Under the pieces are notes generated by a model, which saw only the letters and a program-made list of their open reading frames with translations, made no database searches and was not told the origin of the DNA. From Caedimonas sp. (lineage in GTDB: Bacteria; Pseudomonadota; Alphaproteobacteria; Caedimonadales; Caedimonadaceae): a stretch of 64,000 nt of DNA. The position numbers were made by a program, and so were the translations under genes. The stretch spans positions 99,005 to 163,004 of the forward strand of contig JAEUKR010000039.1 in assembly GCA_016794245.1 (NCBI GenBank), read 5' to 3'. Of this stretch, positions 9,206 through 18,000 are shown piece after piece (position 1 is the first letter of the stretch; the number at the start of each line of letters is the position of its first letter).

Positions 9206-9802
9206 ATGCGGGCGCTGGATTTGGTGATGTTGGATCGTGACGGTGTGATAAATCGTGATCATCCACAGTCCATCAGATCTGTGGCTGAATTTGAGTTGCT
9301 CCCTGGCGCCGCGCAAGGCATCGCTCTTCTTAACAAGGCGCATATTCCCGTTGCCGTGGTCACCAATCAGGCAGTTGTGGGACGCGGGGACATCTCTCTT
9401 GAAGAGCTGCACCGCATTCACCAGAGAATGCATGATCTGCTTGCTGAGCATCAAGCGCGTGTGGATCAAGTGTATGTCTGCACTGATGTCGCGATCGAGC
9501 CTCACTATCGCCGAAAGCCCGCTTCGGGAATGCTCAGGGAAGCCTTGGAAAGATTTGACGCCCGACCGGAACATTCTCCTTTCGTCGGGGATGCCTTGAG
9601 AGATCTTCAGGCGGCGGCGAGTCTGGGATGTCCCAGGATTCTGGTACGTACTGGAAAAGGCGTTGCGACGGAAGCCAAAGGGTGGCCTGTTGCCTTGGAG
9701 CCGGTACATATTTTCTCCGATCTGTTGAGCGCCATACAAGCCTTGCTGGAAAACCTGGACACCTTGAGAGAACCTTTTTATACTGAGAATCTGTCTTCAT
9801 AG
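9206..9802 (+). CDS. gmhB: D-glycero-D-manno-heptose 1,7-bisphosphate phosphatase GmhB
   Basis: GmhB removes the C7 phosphate of heptose bisphosphate between the kinase and adenylyl-transfer steps of HldE. The 198-residue protein is a HAD phosphatase: DRDGVINRD with the nucleophile aspartate near residue 9, VVTNQAVVGRG as motif II, and FVGDALRDLQAA as the last acidic motif. The segment between carries YVCTDVAIEPHYRRKP where GmhB normally has metal-binding Cys/His residues, here only partly conserved (one Cys), so histidinol-phosphatase-like relatives cannot be fully excluded. The ATG at 9206 follows AGAGGA; the frame is open further upstream inside ftsX. Confidence 0.85.
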   Translation: MRALDLVMLDRDGVINRDHPQSIRSVAEFELLPGAAQGIALLNKAHIPVAVVTNQAVVGRGDISLEELHRIHQRMHDLLAEHQARVDQVYVCTDVAIEPHYRRKPASGMLREALERFDARPEHSPFVGDALRDLQAAASLGCPRILVRTGKGVATEAKGWPVALEPVHIFSDLLSAIQALLENLDTLREPFYTENLSS

Positions 9803-9823
9803 ATTGTCTTGTGGTCGCAAAAC

Positions 9824-9971
9824 ATACCCCTCGCCTTTCAAAATCGGCGGCGTTGGACATCGGGATTCGTCCTGCTCACGTACTTTATGTATGCTGTGCT
9901 TCGGTTCTCAAAAAAACAGTTATTTTTCGCCTCACAATCCAAACTCTGAAGAATAGATTGTGAAAGAGGTC
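9824..9971 (+). repeat. Chimeric type A (left) / type B (right) repeat
   Basis: The left half matches type A (ATACCCCTCGCCTTTCAAAA, then GCGTTGGACATCGGGATTCG). After the shared core CTCACGTACTTTATGTATGC it switches to type B-like sequence (CTTCGGTTCTC) and ends GAAAGAGGTC at 9971. It fills most of the gap between gmhB and the YdcF-like gene. Confidence 0.65.
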
Positions 9972-10014
9972 TGCTTTGCCAACCATTTATAGAGTCGTTC
10001 TGACATAGAGTTAA

Positions 10015-10719
10015 ATGATGTATCGTTTTATCGCTTGCCTTTTGTTGGTTCCTGCGTTTCTTTATATAGGAGGCTTGGTATGGTTTGGAATGACGCTTCC
10101 GACAAAGGTGAGCAATCCTTTTCAAAAAACGGACGCGATCGTTGTATTGACGGGCGGGGTTGACCGCATTGATACAGCTTTGGACTTGATGCGTCATCAT
10201 CGCGCTCAAAAGTTATTAATTTCAGGCGTAAATCCTCAAACAACACTGAAAGATATTTTGGCAACCGTTTCCGTGGCGCATCAAAATTTGAAGCCTTCCG
10301 ATATTGATCTTGATTATCGCTCAGATAATACTTTTGAGAATGCCCAACAAGCTGCGAGATGGATTCGGGAGCATCATTTCAGATCTGTTCGGCTTGTGAC
10401 AGCTCATTATCACATTCGCCGATCCTTGCTTGAGTTTTTTCAGACACTGCCGGATATTGAAATTATTGCTCATCCTGTTGTTCCTCGAATTTTTCAGAAA
10501 AAAGAGTGGATTCAGGATTTTGGAGCTGTAGCTGTTCTCTGTCGAGAGTATCATAAATATATGGGGGTCTTGCTTCGCCATATCTGGTCAGGAAACAACT
10601 CTATTCAAAATGTGGGGGCCGTTGTTTTGGCGATCCGCCTTGTTCCCGTTCTACCTGTACGCTGTGCGGATATCGCTGCTCATCCGCCGTCTTCGGATTT
10701 TGAAAAGCGAAGGGTATAG
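10015..10719 (+). CDS. YdcF/SanA-family (DUF218) membrane protein with a repeat-derived C-terminus
   Basis: The 234-residue protein has an N-terminal membrane anchor (FIACLLLVPAFLYIGGLVWF) and a DUF218 domain beginning DAIVVLTGGVDRIDTAL, with SDNTFENAQ and LVTAHYHIRRS as further family motifs. Family members are linked to envelope integrity but the reaction is not settled. The domain ends near CREYHKYMGVLLRH. From about residue 197 onward the sequence is encoded by a type A repeat (10603-10717), which also supplies part of the TAG stop. This tail is absent from the usual family ending and was probably added by insertion. It lies upstream of plsC. Confidence 0.82.
   Translation: MMYRFIACLLLVPAFLYIGGLVWFGMTLPTKVSNPFQKTDAIVVLTGGVDRIDTALDLMRHHRAQKLLISGVNPQTTLKDILATVSVAHQNLKPSDIDLDYRSDNTFENAQQAARWIREHHFRSVRLVTAHYHIRRSLLEFFQTLPDIEIIAHPVVPRIFQKKEWIQDFGAVAVLCREYHKYMGVLLRHIWSGNNSIQNVGAVVLAIRLVPVLPVRCADIAAHPPSSDFEKRRV
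10603..10717 (+). repeat. Type A repeat inside the 3' coding end of the YdcF-like gene
   Basis: Starting at TTCAAAATGTGGGGGCCGTT and ending GAAAAGCGAAGGGTAT, the copy matches the forward type A order (GGCGATCCGCCTTGTTCCCG, then GTACGCTGTGCGG, then CTCATCCGCC). It lacks the first dozen bases of the left end. It is translated in frame as residues 197-234 of the host protein. Confidence 0.75.
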
Positions 10720-10769
10720 GTAATTTACAGTCGCTATTTGTTTGCTTTTGAGATAAAAAAGACACCATC

Positions 10770-11537
10770 ATGAAACTGTTTTTTAAATCACTGATTTTCA
10801 ATATTCTGTTTTTTTTATGGACGGCGATTGCGGTTACCACAGGTCTTCCCGCTTTGTTAGGTCATCGTCGTCACGTCCACGATGCGGCGCGCAGATGGGG
10901 AAAAGGTACCAATTTCCTTCTTAAACACATTGTTGATATCGACGTTGAATTTCGAGGTCGGGAGTATTTAAGAGGAGGACCTCACCTCATTGCGTCCAAG
11001 CATCAGTCCATATGGGAAACAGCCATGATTGAAACGCTGGTTCCTGATTGTACGATTGTCTTAAAAAGAGAACTGACATGGATTCCTTTTTTTGGCCAAT
11101 TGTTGCTGGCGTCAGAGATGATTTGTATTAATCGCAAAAGTGGCATGAAAGTGATTGATCAAATTGTCGAGGGGGCGCGTGAGCAGATGGCGAAAGGGCG
11201 CTCGGTGTGGATTTTCCCCGAAGGGACGCGCCGCAATCCAGGCGCTGCACCCCAATATAAATACGGCATTTATGCTCTTTATCATAACCTGAACCTTCCT
11301 GTCATTCCTGTTGCTCTCAATTCAGGATATTTCTGGGGCCGTCGACATTTTATCAAGAAGCCCGGAAAAATCGTTCTTGAAGTATTGCCGCCTATTGCTC
11401 CTGGCTTAAAGGCGCGTGCGTTTTTGAAACAGTTGGAGCAAGTGATTGAAACAGCATCAGATCATCTTGCTCCTTGCCCTGATGTTTCCCGTCCTGTCGA
11501 GGCTGTCGTCAAAAACGAAAATGATCAAAAGGATTGA
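10770..11537 (+). CDS. plsC: 1-acyl-sn-glycerol-3-phosphate acyltransferase
   Basis: PlsC adds the second acyl chain to make phosphatidic acid for phospholipid synthesis at the inner membrane. The 255-residue protein has an N-terminal membrane segment and the PlsC motifs in order: KHQSIWET (the HX4D-type catalytic box in its HX4E variant), FFGQ with CINRKSG, FPEGTRRNPG and PVIPVALNSG. The Shine-Dalgarno is weak. The stop is 4 bases before the DUF2125 start, so the two genes are likely one operon. Confidence 0.9.
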   Translation: MKLFFKSLIFNILFFLWTAIAVTTGLPALLGHRRHVHDAARRWGKGTNFLLKHIVDIDVEFRGREYLRGGPHLIASKHQSIWETAMIETLVPDCTIVLKRELTWIPFFGQLLLASEMICINRKSGMKVIDQIVEGAREQMAKGRSVWIFPEGTRRNPGAAPQYKYGIYALYHNLNLPVIPVALNSGYFWGRRHFIKKPGKIVLEVLPPIAPGLKARAFLKQLEQVIETASDHLAPCPDVSRPVEAVVKNENDQKD

Positions 11538-11541
11538 GAAG

Positions 11542-12579
11542 ATGAAAAAAACGTTCCTTCGAATAGGGGGAAGTCTTTTGATATTGTGTGCTGGATATTC
11601 CGTGATGTGGTGGAAAGCTGCCCATCGACTTGAAGATCAAGTGCAAGCGTTTTTTGCGGATATGACAAAACAGGGATGGAACATAAGTTATGAGACGTTT
11701 CAAATAAGAGGGTTCCCTTTCAAGCTTGAAGCAATACTTAAAAATCCTTCCTTGAATCGGCAAGATTTTGGCGGTGTCATCGTCAAAACAGAGGGAAAGA
11801 TTTATGTTGCGTCTTCCCTTTTCAGGTCAAATATTCTGACATTCTCAAGCGAGGGCAAAACATATCTTGTCTATACTTTCGATACGCCTGAGCACAAGAT
11901 CAATCTGACGGGGGATCATATGGAGGGGGAGGTGAGTCTTGTGGGGCAAAGGTTCAATCGTTCCGCACGACTGATCCTTGAAAATGTTGAGATGCGAACG
12001 CCTTTTAACCAGACCAAAGTTGAATACGTCAAACTGGAAAATGTCGAAGTGGATATGCCCGCGCGCCTGAAGATGATTTTTGAAGCGCGTCAGATTAACC
12101 CAGGGTTGAAACTTTCTCCTCCCTTTGATCAAAAAATCAGACTTATCAATCTGACGACACGTCTTGATTTGGAAGGCAAGCGTGGCTTTGGGGATATTCC
12201 AACCTTTTTGAAAGCTCTTGCTCATGAAGGGGGGACGTTTGAAATTGAGAAAGCGGAAATTGATTGGGGAGATCTTGCGCTGAACGCCAGTGGAACGCTG
12301 ACTCTGGATGAATTAAAACAGCCCATCGCCTCGTTTGGTGCGACAGTTAAAGGACTTGATAAGATATTGGATCAATTGGTAAAGTTGCGTCTGGTCAAAC
12401 CTCAAGTAGCGCAAATTGCCAAATTGACGCTTTTTGTTTTTAAAGAACCATCTTCCGTATCGAATGAGCCGTCTTCGCACAAAATTTCACTGAGTTTTCA
12501 AAATGGAGAACTTTCAGTGGGATCTATCCCTCTTCTGCGTTTTTCCCCCAAGTTCCTTGAAGATTTCCTATCTAGATAG
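11542..12579 (+). CDS. DUF2125 family protein
   Basis: The 345-residue product begins with a membrane or signal segment (IGGSLLILCAGYSVMWWKAA) followed by the DUF2125 pattern: WKAA, RLEDQV, then GWNISYETFQIRGFPF. The rest is beta-rich with no catalytic motif, so it is probably an envelope protein exposed to the periplasm. Function is unknown. I chose the ATG at 11542 with AAAGGATTGAG upstream; the frame is open 32 codons earlier inside plsC. Placement after plsC is a conserved alphaproteobacterial arrangement. Confidence 0.8.
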   Translation: MKKTFLRIGGSLLILCAGYSVMWWKAAHRLEDQVQAFFADMTKQGWNISYETFQIRGFPFKLEAILKNPSLNRQDFGGVIVKTEGKIYVASSLFRSNILTFSSEGKTYLVYTFDTPEHKINLTGDHMEGEVSLVGQRFNRSARLILENVEMRTPFNQTKVEYVKLENVEVDMPARLKMIFEARQINPGLKLSPPFDQKIRLINLTTRLDLEGKRGFGDIPTFLKALAHEGGTFEIEKAEIDWGDLALNASGTLTLDELKQPIASFGATVKGLDKILDQLVKLRLVKPQVAQIAKLTLFVFKEPSSVSNEPSSHKISLSFQNGELSVGSIPLLRFSPKFLEDFLSR

Positions 12580-12663
12580 TTTCCTTCCCTTATTTTTTAG
12601 CTTTTTTCTGTCATTCTTGTTTCTTCCTGCCATTACTACACAGGCGAGAGTTCAGAAAAATCA

Positions 12664-12804
12664 GACCTCTTGCAGAACCAGATATGGCGTGGAGATTTTT
12701 AGGCAAAAGCGAACGAGAAACCGCAGCGTACATGAGGTGCGTGAGGTATGGAGCCAGCTTTCAACAGCAAAAGCATTCGCCAGATATAGGTTATGCAAGA
12801 GGTC
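12664..12804 (-). repeat. Complete type B repeat (reference copy)
   Basis: This 141-base element has perfect inverted ends GACCTCTTGCA and TGCAAGAGGTC; the similarity continues inward (AACC, then an ATATC/TGGCG-type segment). Inside, on the minus strand, it carries GTACGCTGCGGTTTCTCGTT and TTTTGCCTAAAAATC, which recur in the other type B copies. It sits in the 396-base gap after the DUF2125 gene. Confidence 0.8.
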
Positions 12805-12833
12805 TGTTGATGTCCTGATGATCAGTTGTTTTT

Positions 12834-12967
12834 ATACCCAAAAGATTTCAGGATTTGGTTTTAGGCAAACTGACAAACGATAAGGTCCTGCCCAGCATCC
12901 TTAAAGAGCGTGAGCAGGACGAATCCTGAAGTCTGAAGCCCCCCATCTTGGAAGGCAAAGAGTGTAT
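12834..12967 (-). repeat. Type A repeat, reverse orientation
   Basis: It begins ATACCCAAAAGATTTCAGGA and ends CTTGGAAGGCAAAGAGTGTAT, the reverse of the type A order, with GAGCAGGACGAATCCTGA in the middle. It adjoins the type B copy at 12664-12804 and ends 9 bases before the stop codon of the convergent lipoprotein gene. Confidence 0.75.
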
Positions 12968-12975
12968 CGAAATAT

Positions 12976-13287
12976 TTAATTCGATTTGGGTTCTTTGTTT
13001 TTCTCCTCGTCAGAAGGTGCAGGTGCAGGTGCAGGTGCAGGCGTCTCTTTAGCTTGTGGATTTGCTATTGCGGGCGCTTCTGTCTTTGGTGTGTCGTTTA
13101 CGGGAGCTTCTACTTTTGGCGCTTTTTCTGCTGCCGCTTCAGTTTTTGGAGCCTTAGGTTTAGTCTCCTTCGCTTTTACGGGCGCTTCTGCTTTTTTGGG
13201 TTCTTCTTTTTTACCTTGGTCTCCACAGGAAACCAGTGCGAAGCAGCCAATCAGTGCGCTTGCCGCGAATAATTTATTGAATTCCAT
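12976..13287 (-). CDS. Small Ala/Pro/Lys/Glu-rich lipoprotein
   Basis: The 103-residue product has a lipoprotein signal ending LVSC, with the lipidated cysteine at residue 21, then a low-complexity tail of Lys, Ala, Pro and Glu that includes a run of Ala-Pro pairs. No domain is recognised; such tails often span the periplasm or interact with peptidoglycan, but that is inference. The ATG at 13287 follows a strong AAAGGAG; an upstream in-frame ATG gives six more residues. The Ala-Pro run is encoded by a 6-base tandem repeat. Confidence 0.75.
   Translation of the reverse strand: MEFNKLFAASALIGCFALVSCGDQGKKEEPKKAEAPVKAKETKPKAPKTEAAAEKAPKVEAPVNDTPKTEAPAIANPQAKETPAPAPAPAPSDEEKNKEPKSN
13014..13043. 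repeat. Short tandem repeat (GGTGCA units) within the lipoprotein gene
   Basis: Four to five copies of a 6-base unit (GGTGCA) encode the Ala-Pro run of the small lipoprotein. Because the unit is two codons, slippage would lengthen or shorten the tail without shifting the frame. Confidence 0.7.
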
Positions 13288-13632
13288 ATTTTTCTCCTTT
13301 AACATACAATAAAAAACAGAGCTACCTTATCATGGCTTTACTAGAAAAGCAACTAATTACTCTATGCAGCAGATCAAACCATCAATCTAAGCTCATCACA
13401 GCACAACATCTTCATATCCAATTTTTTCAAAAACTGGCCATGAGTTAAAGTCTGTGACACGTTATGCAGGTCGAAGAAAGGTCTTGATAACTGGTTTGAA
13501 AAAACCTCTCGACTCTCTCTCGTCCTCCAGAATTCAAGTATACTAGAGAAGAAAGAGAGGAAAGTCTATAAAAATCCCCACGCCATGTCGGGCTACGAAA
13601 GAAATCCTATGTCCTCAGATTGCTTGTTTATT
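13288..13632. other. Intergenic region with a type B fragment
   Basis: This 345-base gap lies between two minus-strand genes. Its only recognisable content is a right-hand type B fragment at about 13569-13611, with TAAAAATCCCCACGCCATG followed by a diverged end. No ORF of note, tRNA or clear terminator is seen in the rest. Confidence 0.55.
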
Positions 13633-14091
13633 CTATCGTAACTGTCTGAAAAAATCCTTCAGTAATTTTTGACATTCGTCTGCATGTAATCCTCCTGTGA
13701 TTTCAGGATGATGATGACACGTTGCCTGAGCGAAAAGGCGAGGGCCATGCTCAATCGCTCCTCCCTTGGGATCATAAGCGCCAAAAAACAGACGCCGAAT
13801 GCGGGCGAATGCCATGGCTTGCGCGCACATCGCGCAAGGCTCAAGCGTTACATACAGATCGCAATCCGTAAGATAGGATGTCCTTAAAATTTGACTGGCT
13901 TGACGCAGGACAAGGATTTCAGCGTGCGCTGTGGGATCATGGGTCGTTCCCACTAAATTATGGGCGACCGCTATTATTTTTTGTTCATGTACAATGACGG
14001 CGCCTACGGGCACTTCCTGGGACTGGCAAGCTTTTCGCGCCTGCTGTAAGGCCTCGGCCATCCAATTTATACGTAGGGAAGGGGTAGACAT
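13633..14091 (-). CDS. tadA: tRNA-specific adenosine deaminase TadA
   Basis: TadA deaminates A34 of tRNA-Arg(ACG) to inosine, allowing one tRNA to read three arginine codons. The 152-residue protein has the zinc-dependent deaminase motifs HAE at residues 56-58 and PCAMC at 85-89 (with EPCAMC context), both typical of TadA rather than cytidine deaminases. VPVGAVIVH near residue 30 is the usual N-terminal motif. It is divergent from fumC, with a type A repeat between them. Confidence 0.94.
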   Translation of the reverse strand: MSTPSLRINWMAEALQQARKACQSQEVPVGAVIVHEQKIIAVAHNLVGTTHDPTAHAEILVLRQASQILRTSYLTDCDLYVTLEPCAMCAQAMAFARIRRLFFGAYDPKGGAIEHGPRLFAQATCHHHPEITGGLHADECQKLLKDFFRQLR

Positions 14092-14122
14092 TTAACCGTA
14101 AATCTCCCACACTTTTAGGGCT

Positions 14123-14260
14123 ATACTCTTCGCCTTTCAAGGTTTGGGATTGTTGGACATCACGATTCGCCCTGTTTTCCTCCTCACGTCCTTTTAGTGA
14201 CACTGTGCGAGGTTTGCCGCGCGTCCGTCCTCTCCATATCCTGAAATCCTTTGAGTGTAT
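14123..14260 (+). repeat. Type A repeat
   Basis: The copy begins ATACTCTTCGCCTTTCAAGG and ends AAATCCTTTGAGTGTAT, with GTTGGACATCACGATTCGCC inside. It occupies most of the space between tadA and fumC and ends 35 bases before the fumC start. Confidence 0.75.
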
Positions 14261-14295
14261 GCGTGACTTTAAACCTTAACCGGACAGAAACATCA

Positions 14296-15684
14296 ATGAA
14301 AAAACGTGCAAAACGAATTGAAACGGACTCTTTTGGTTCCATCGAAGTGGATTCAGACTGCTATTGGGGTGCGCAGACAGAAAGGTCGCGTCACAATTTT
14401 AAAATTGGAGAAGAGCGAATGCCATCCGCTTTTATCCGGGCCTTTGGTTTGCAAAAATGTGCAGCAGCGAAAGTCAATATGGCTTTAAAACTTTTGGATG
14501 CCAAATCAGGTCACGCCATTGTTCAGGCGGCGACCGAAGTAATGGAAGGAAAATGGAGCGAGCATTTTCCCTTGGTGGTATGGCAAACAGGATCGGGAAC
14601 GCAAACCAATATGAATGTGAATGAGGTGATTGCCAACCGCGCCATCGAAATTTTAGGGGGTGAAATGGGATCGAAAATACCCATTCATCCCAACGATCAT
14701 GTCAATAGGGGTCAATCTTCCAATGATTCTTTTCCGACCGTCATGCATATCGCGGTCGTTCAGCAAATCCATCTTCATCTTTTCCCGGCGCTGCGAAAAC
14801 TTCATGCTGCTCTTGAAACAAAATCACAAGCCTTTGAATCGATTGTGAAAATTGGGCGAACACATTTGCAGGATGCCACGCCTTTAACCCTTGGGCAGGA
14901 ATTCAGCGGTTATGCCATGCAAATTGAGCTTGCGATTGAACGCGTTCAGGCTGTCTTGCCGCGTCTTTATATGTTGGCTCAAGGAGGGAGTGCCGTGGGA
15001 ACCGGCCTTAACGTTCATCCGCAATTTGCCGATCTTTTTGTGCAGGAAGTTGCCAGGTTGACCGGCTTTCCTTTTACATCGGCCGCGAATAAGTTTGAGG
15101 CGTTGGCGGCTCATGATACTTTGGTGGAACTCTCGGGAATCTTAAATGTCATTGCGGTATCTTTTATGAAAATCGCCAATGATATCAGATTGTTAGGGTC
15201 AGGACCGCGCTGTGGCATTGGTGAGATTTCGTTGCCTGAAAATGAGCCTGGCTCTTCCATAATGCCAGGGAAGGTCAATCCCACCCAGGCTGAAGCCATG
15301 ACAATGATTGCAGCGCAAGTGATGGGAAATCATGTCGCTGTGAGTATTGCGGGTTCCAATGGTCATTTCGAGTTAAATGTTTTCAAACCCGTTATCATTT
15401 ATAATCTTCTTCAATCTCTTAGGCTTTTGGCTGATGCCGCAGAGAGTTTCGCAACTCATTGTGTGGAAGGTATCAAGGCAAATCAGGGTCGGATCGGTAA
15501 GCTTTTGAATGAGTCGCTGATGCTTGTGACAGCGCTCAATCCCCATATAGGTTATGATAATGCGGCAAAGATTGCCAAAAAAGCCCATGCGGAAGGAACA
15601 ACTTTAAAAGAAGCGGCCTTGGCTCTTGGTCTTTTGACGGCCGAGCAATTTGAGGAATGGGTCAAACCTGAAAAAATGGTTTAG
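14296..15684 (+). CDS. fumC: Class II fumarate hydratase
   Basis: FumC interconverts fumarate and malate in the TCA cycle without an iron-sulfur cluster. The 462-residue protein carries the fumarase/aspartase signature [13 protein letters not shown] and the class II motifs [28 protein letters not shown] and [10 protein letters not shown], which separate it from adenylosuccinate and argininosuccinate lyases; aspartase is less likely. The ATG at 14296 gives the standard N-terminus ([12 protein letters not shown]). The open frame extends 15 codons into the preceding repeat, and I regard that part as untranslated. Confidence 0.95.
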   Translation: MKKRAKRIETDSFGSIEVDSDCYWGAQTERSRHNFKIGEERMPSAFIRAFGLQKCAAAKVNMALKLLDAKSGHAIVQAATEVMEGKWSEHFPLVVWQTGSGTQTNMNVNEVIANRAIEILGGEMGSKIPIHPNDHVNRGQSSNDSFPTVMHIAVVQQIHLHLFPALRKLHAALETKSQAFESIVKIGRTHLQDATPLTLGQEFSGYAMQIELAIERVQAVLPRLYMLAQGGSAVGTGLNVHPQFADLFVQEVARLTGFPFTSAANKFEALAAHDTLVELSGILNVIAVSFMKIANDIRLLGSGPRCGIGEISLPENEPGSSIMPGKVNPTQAEAMTMIAAQVMGNHVAVSIAGSNGHFELNVFKPVIIYNLLQSLRLLADAAESFATHCVEGIKANQGRIGKLLNESLMLVTALNPHIGYDNAAKIAKKAHAEGTTLKEAALALGLLTAEQFEEWVKPEKMV

Positions 15685-15818
15685 AGACTCTTTCCCTTTT
15701 GTGATGTGGGGGCGTTGGGCATCGGGATTCGTCCTGCTCACGTCTTTTACGCACGCGGCAATTTCTCGTTCGCTTTTGCCTGAAAATCCCTATATCATGT
15801 TGGGTTATCGAAAAAGTC
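15685..15818 (+). repeat. Chimeric type A (left) / type B (right) repeat
   Basis: It follows the fumC stop immediately. The degenerate left end leads into GGGGGCGTTGGGCATCGGGA and CGTCCTGCTCACGTC; after the core it becomes type B (CAATTTCTCGTTCGCTTTTG, CCTGAAAATCCC) and ends GTTATCGAAAAAGTC. The repeat is open in one frame for about 60 codons, which I do not call a gene. Confidence 0.7.
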
Positions 15819-15871
15819 TGTTATTTCATTGGAAAATGTGGCGCCTTGTACATAAAAAATTCCTGAATGGA

Positions 15872-15900
15872 TTGACAGGCTCTTTTGAGGGGATTATAGG
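15872..15900 (+). promoter_or_regulatory. Sigma-70-type promoter for tRNA-Met
   Basis: A consensus TTGACA at 15872-15877 and TATAGG at 15895-15900 are separated by exactly 17 bases. The mature tRNA starts 13 bases after the -10 box, leaving a short 5' leader. This is the clearest promoter in the window. Confidence 0.8.
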
Positions 15901-15912
15901 AATAAAAGCCAA

Positions 15913-15989
15913 GGCGGAGTAGCTCAGCTGGTTAGAGCGGCGGAATCATAATCCGTGTGTCGGGGGTTCAAATCCCTCCTCCGCTACCA
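15913..15989 (+). tRNA. tRNA-Met (CAU), elongator type
   Basis: The 77-base sequence folds as a standard cloverleaf: acceptor GGCGGAG/CTCCGCT, D arm AGCTCAGCTGGTTAGAGC, anticodon stem-loop CGGAATCATAATCCG with anticodon CAU, T arm GGGGGTTCAAATCCCTC, and an encoded CCA. The first base can pair (G-U) with base 72, unlike initiator tRNA, which has an unpaired first position. An Ile2 (lysidine-modified CAU) identity is less likely given the close match to elongator tRNA-Met. It stands alone after fumC and converges on mutL. Confidence 0.92.
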
Positions 15990-16061
15990 TCAGTCCTCTT
16001 TCCCCATTTCCCCACTTTCTGACTCTGAGGGGGAATAGTTTGAACGTTAAGAGGTGCCGTC

Positions 16062-17801
16062 TTAAACGTTTCTTCGGAATATTCTTTCTAAATCTTTCTT
16101 TCGCAGAGAAAGATAGGTGGGTCTGCCATGATTGCATTGACCGGAATAATTTACATTTTCAATCTGGCGGAGAAGCTGGTTCAATTGCTGGAAATTCAGT
16201 CTTTCTCCTCCTTTGATGCTTAAATGACAGGAAAGGGTAGAACAGATCTGATGAACATGTTCGCTTAATCGCAACGGCTCGCCAAATTCCAGGATTTCCT
16301 CCACCAGGTCGCTTAACAGCGATTTTGCTTTGACCTCTCCCAGGATCTCTGGCATCCCTTCAACGATCAGGAATCGGGGATAGCTGCTGAAATTGATATT
16401 AAATCCAAAATGTTTCAATTCTTCTTGATATTTGAGCAGGACATCAAACCTTTGATCAGGACCTGTTTTGATTTGCAAGGGAGGATTTAAAGGCGAACTT
16501 TTTAAGCCTCTTTCTTTTAGACTATTCTTCATTTCTTCGTAGAGAAGACGTTCATGAGCGGCATGCTGATCAACAATAAAGAATTTTTCTTCTCCTTCTG
16601 AAATAATAAAAGTATTGTAAAGCTGTCCGATGGCTTGCCCCAGAGGATGGCTCTTGTCTGACAAGTGTTGTGAGAGCAGATTAGTTAAAGGATGCTGCTT
16701 CTCGTTCTTTCTTGAAAATTCTTCTCGAAGACTTTCCTTGTTATGAGGAATCATCGTAGGGTCACTTTCTGTTTCAATTAAGTTCAGGATTTCTTCGCCA
16801 AAGCTTGTTGAGACGGCAAAATTCACTTTTGCGAGCGCCTTTTTCAGAATCTCTTTTATAGTGTCGTTAACGAACTCTTCTTCCTTGAATCTGACCTCAT
16901 GTTTCTTTGGGTGGATGTTGACATCTACCTGATCTCCCGGCAGATCAACGAACAAGACGACAACAGGATAACGATGACGGAACAAAAGACCTTCGTAAGC
17001 GACTCGTATGGCTGAAGAAAGGACCCTGTTATTCACGGGCCGTCTGTTTACAAACAAATATTGAAAATTGGCCGTCGGTTGGGTAAAACTGGGTAAGCTT
17101 ACGAGCCCCTTTAGCTTTATATAATCTTTCTCATCCTCGACGGGGATGAAATTATCTTTAAAGGGTTCTCCCAAAATATCGGCAATCCTTTTTTCAAAAG
17201 AAGTTTCCAGGAACTTGATGTTGGTTTTTTTGTCATTTTTAAGGCTGAATGCTATTGAAGGATAGGCCATCGCCAGACGCTTGAACGTCTTTAAAGTGGC
17301 TTGCAATTCCCATTCGGGCGTTTTCAGGAAATTCAGGCGATTAGGCGTCTTGTAAAACAGATTTCTGATTTCCACACATGTCCCTGATTCACACGCGGTG
17401 GGGCTGTAAGCTTGAACGTGTTGGTCGTTGAAACGCATAGTCCATCCGTATTCGTTTTCTTTGGGCTTGCTTGTGATGGACATTTGGCTGACGGCGGAAA
17501 TAGAGGGTAAAGCTTCTCCCCTGAATCCCAGGGTCTTGATATCCTCCAGATTATCTGTGGCAAGTTTAGACGTCGCATGATGTTTCGTGGCTAGTCTTAT
17601 ATCTGTCAAGTTCATGCCTATGCCGTTGTCTCTAACGCTGATAAAGGTTTTACCTGCGTTGCGAAGACTTATCCTGATTGAGGAAGCATCAGCGTCTATG
17701 GCATTTTCCAGCAATTCTTTCACGACCGAACAAGGACGCTCGATAATTTCTCCTGAAGCTATTTGGTAAACAAGGTGAGGGGGCAGAACACGAATAGGCA
17801 T
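16062..17801 (-). CDS. mutL: DNA mismatch repair protein MutL (endonuclease type)
   Basis: MutL links mismatch recognition by MutS to strand removal. The N-terminal GHKL ATPase shows ELLENAIDA (motif I), DNGIGM (II) and TLGFRGEAL (III). The C-terminal domain contains DQHAAHERLLYE, which fits the endonuclease motif DQHA-x2-E-x4-E, and CNHGRPT near the end. The protein should therefore nick DNA itself, as expected for bacteria without MutH. Length is 579 residues. The ATG at 17801 gives the canonical start (MPIRVLPPHLVYQIASGE). It converges on the tRNA-Met gene. Confidence 0.95.
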   Translation of the reverse strand: MPIRVLPPHLVYQIASGEIIERPCSVVKELLENAIDADASSIRISLRNAGKTFISVRDNGIGMNLTDIRLATKHHATSKLATDNLEDIKTLGFRGEALPSISAVSQMSITSKPKENEYGWTMRFNDQHVQAYSPTACESGTCVEIRNLFYKTPNRLNFLKTPEWELQATLKTFKRLAMAYPSIAFSLKNDKKTNIKFLETSFEKRIADILGEPFKDNFIPVEDEKDYIKLKGLVSLPSFTQPTANFQYLFVNRRPVNNRVLSSAIRVAYEGLLFRHRYPVVVLFVDLPGDQVDVNIHPKKHEVRFKEEEFVNDTIKEILKKALAKVNFAVSTSFGEEILNLIETESDPTMIPHNKESLREEFSRKNEKQHPLTNLLSQHLSDKSHPLGQAIGQLYNTFIISEGEEKFFIVDQHAAHERLLYEEMKNSLKERGLKSSPLNPPLQIKTGPDQRFDVLLKYQEELKHFGFNINFSSYPRFLIVEGMPEILGEVKAKSLLSDLVEEILEFGEPLRLSEHVHQICSTLSCHLSIKGGERLNFQQLNQLLRQIENVNYSGQCNHGRPTYLSLRKKDLERIFRRNV

Positions 17802-17856
17802 TTTTAAATATGTCTAAAAAATTTACCGGTCTATTTAAGAAGATTAAAATGTTTTT

Positions 17857-17870
17857 TTATTCAGAATCAA
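17857..17870. promoter_or_regulatory. Possible operator half of a TTATTCAGAATAA pair
   Basis: TTATTCAGAATCAA upstream of mutL nearly matches the symmetric TTATTCAGAATAA found just upstream of the neighbouring MarR gene (18485-18497). MarR proteins bind short palindromes, so this may be a second site of the same regulator. The region is AT-rich, so chance is possible. Confidence 0.35.
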
Positions 17871-18000
17871 TACCATATATATTTCAACTACAAATAAAAA
17901 TTTATTTTGTTAAAAAAAATGATGTTTTCCTCTTTTGAGTGTCGGACTGGATATGTGGTCTATCGCGCGATCGCTAAAGATCCTCTGTCTTGACGGTGAA

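Noticed and set aside
9838..10209. Minus-strand ORF of 123 codons over the YdcF-like 5' end
   Set aside because: It is a shadow of the repeat and of the YdcF-like gene on the plus strand.
12986..13312. Gly/Ala/Ser-rich plus-strand ORF of 108 codons
   Set aside because: It is the complement of the small lipoprotein gene, whose signal peptide, lipobox and ribosome site make it the real frame.
15650..15922. ORF of 90 codons after fumC
   Set aside because: It starts inside fumC and is mostly the translated chimeric repeat; it runs into the tRNA gene.
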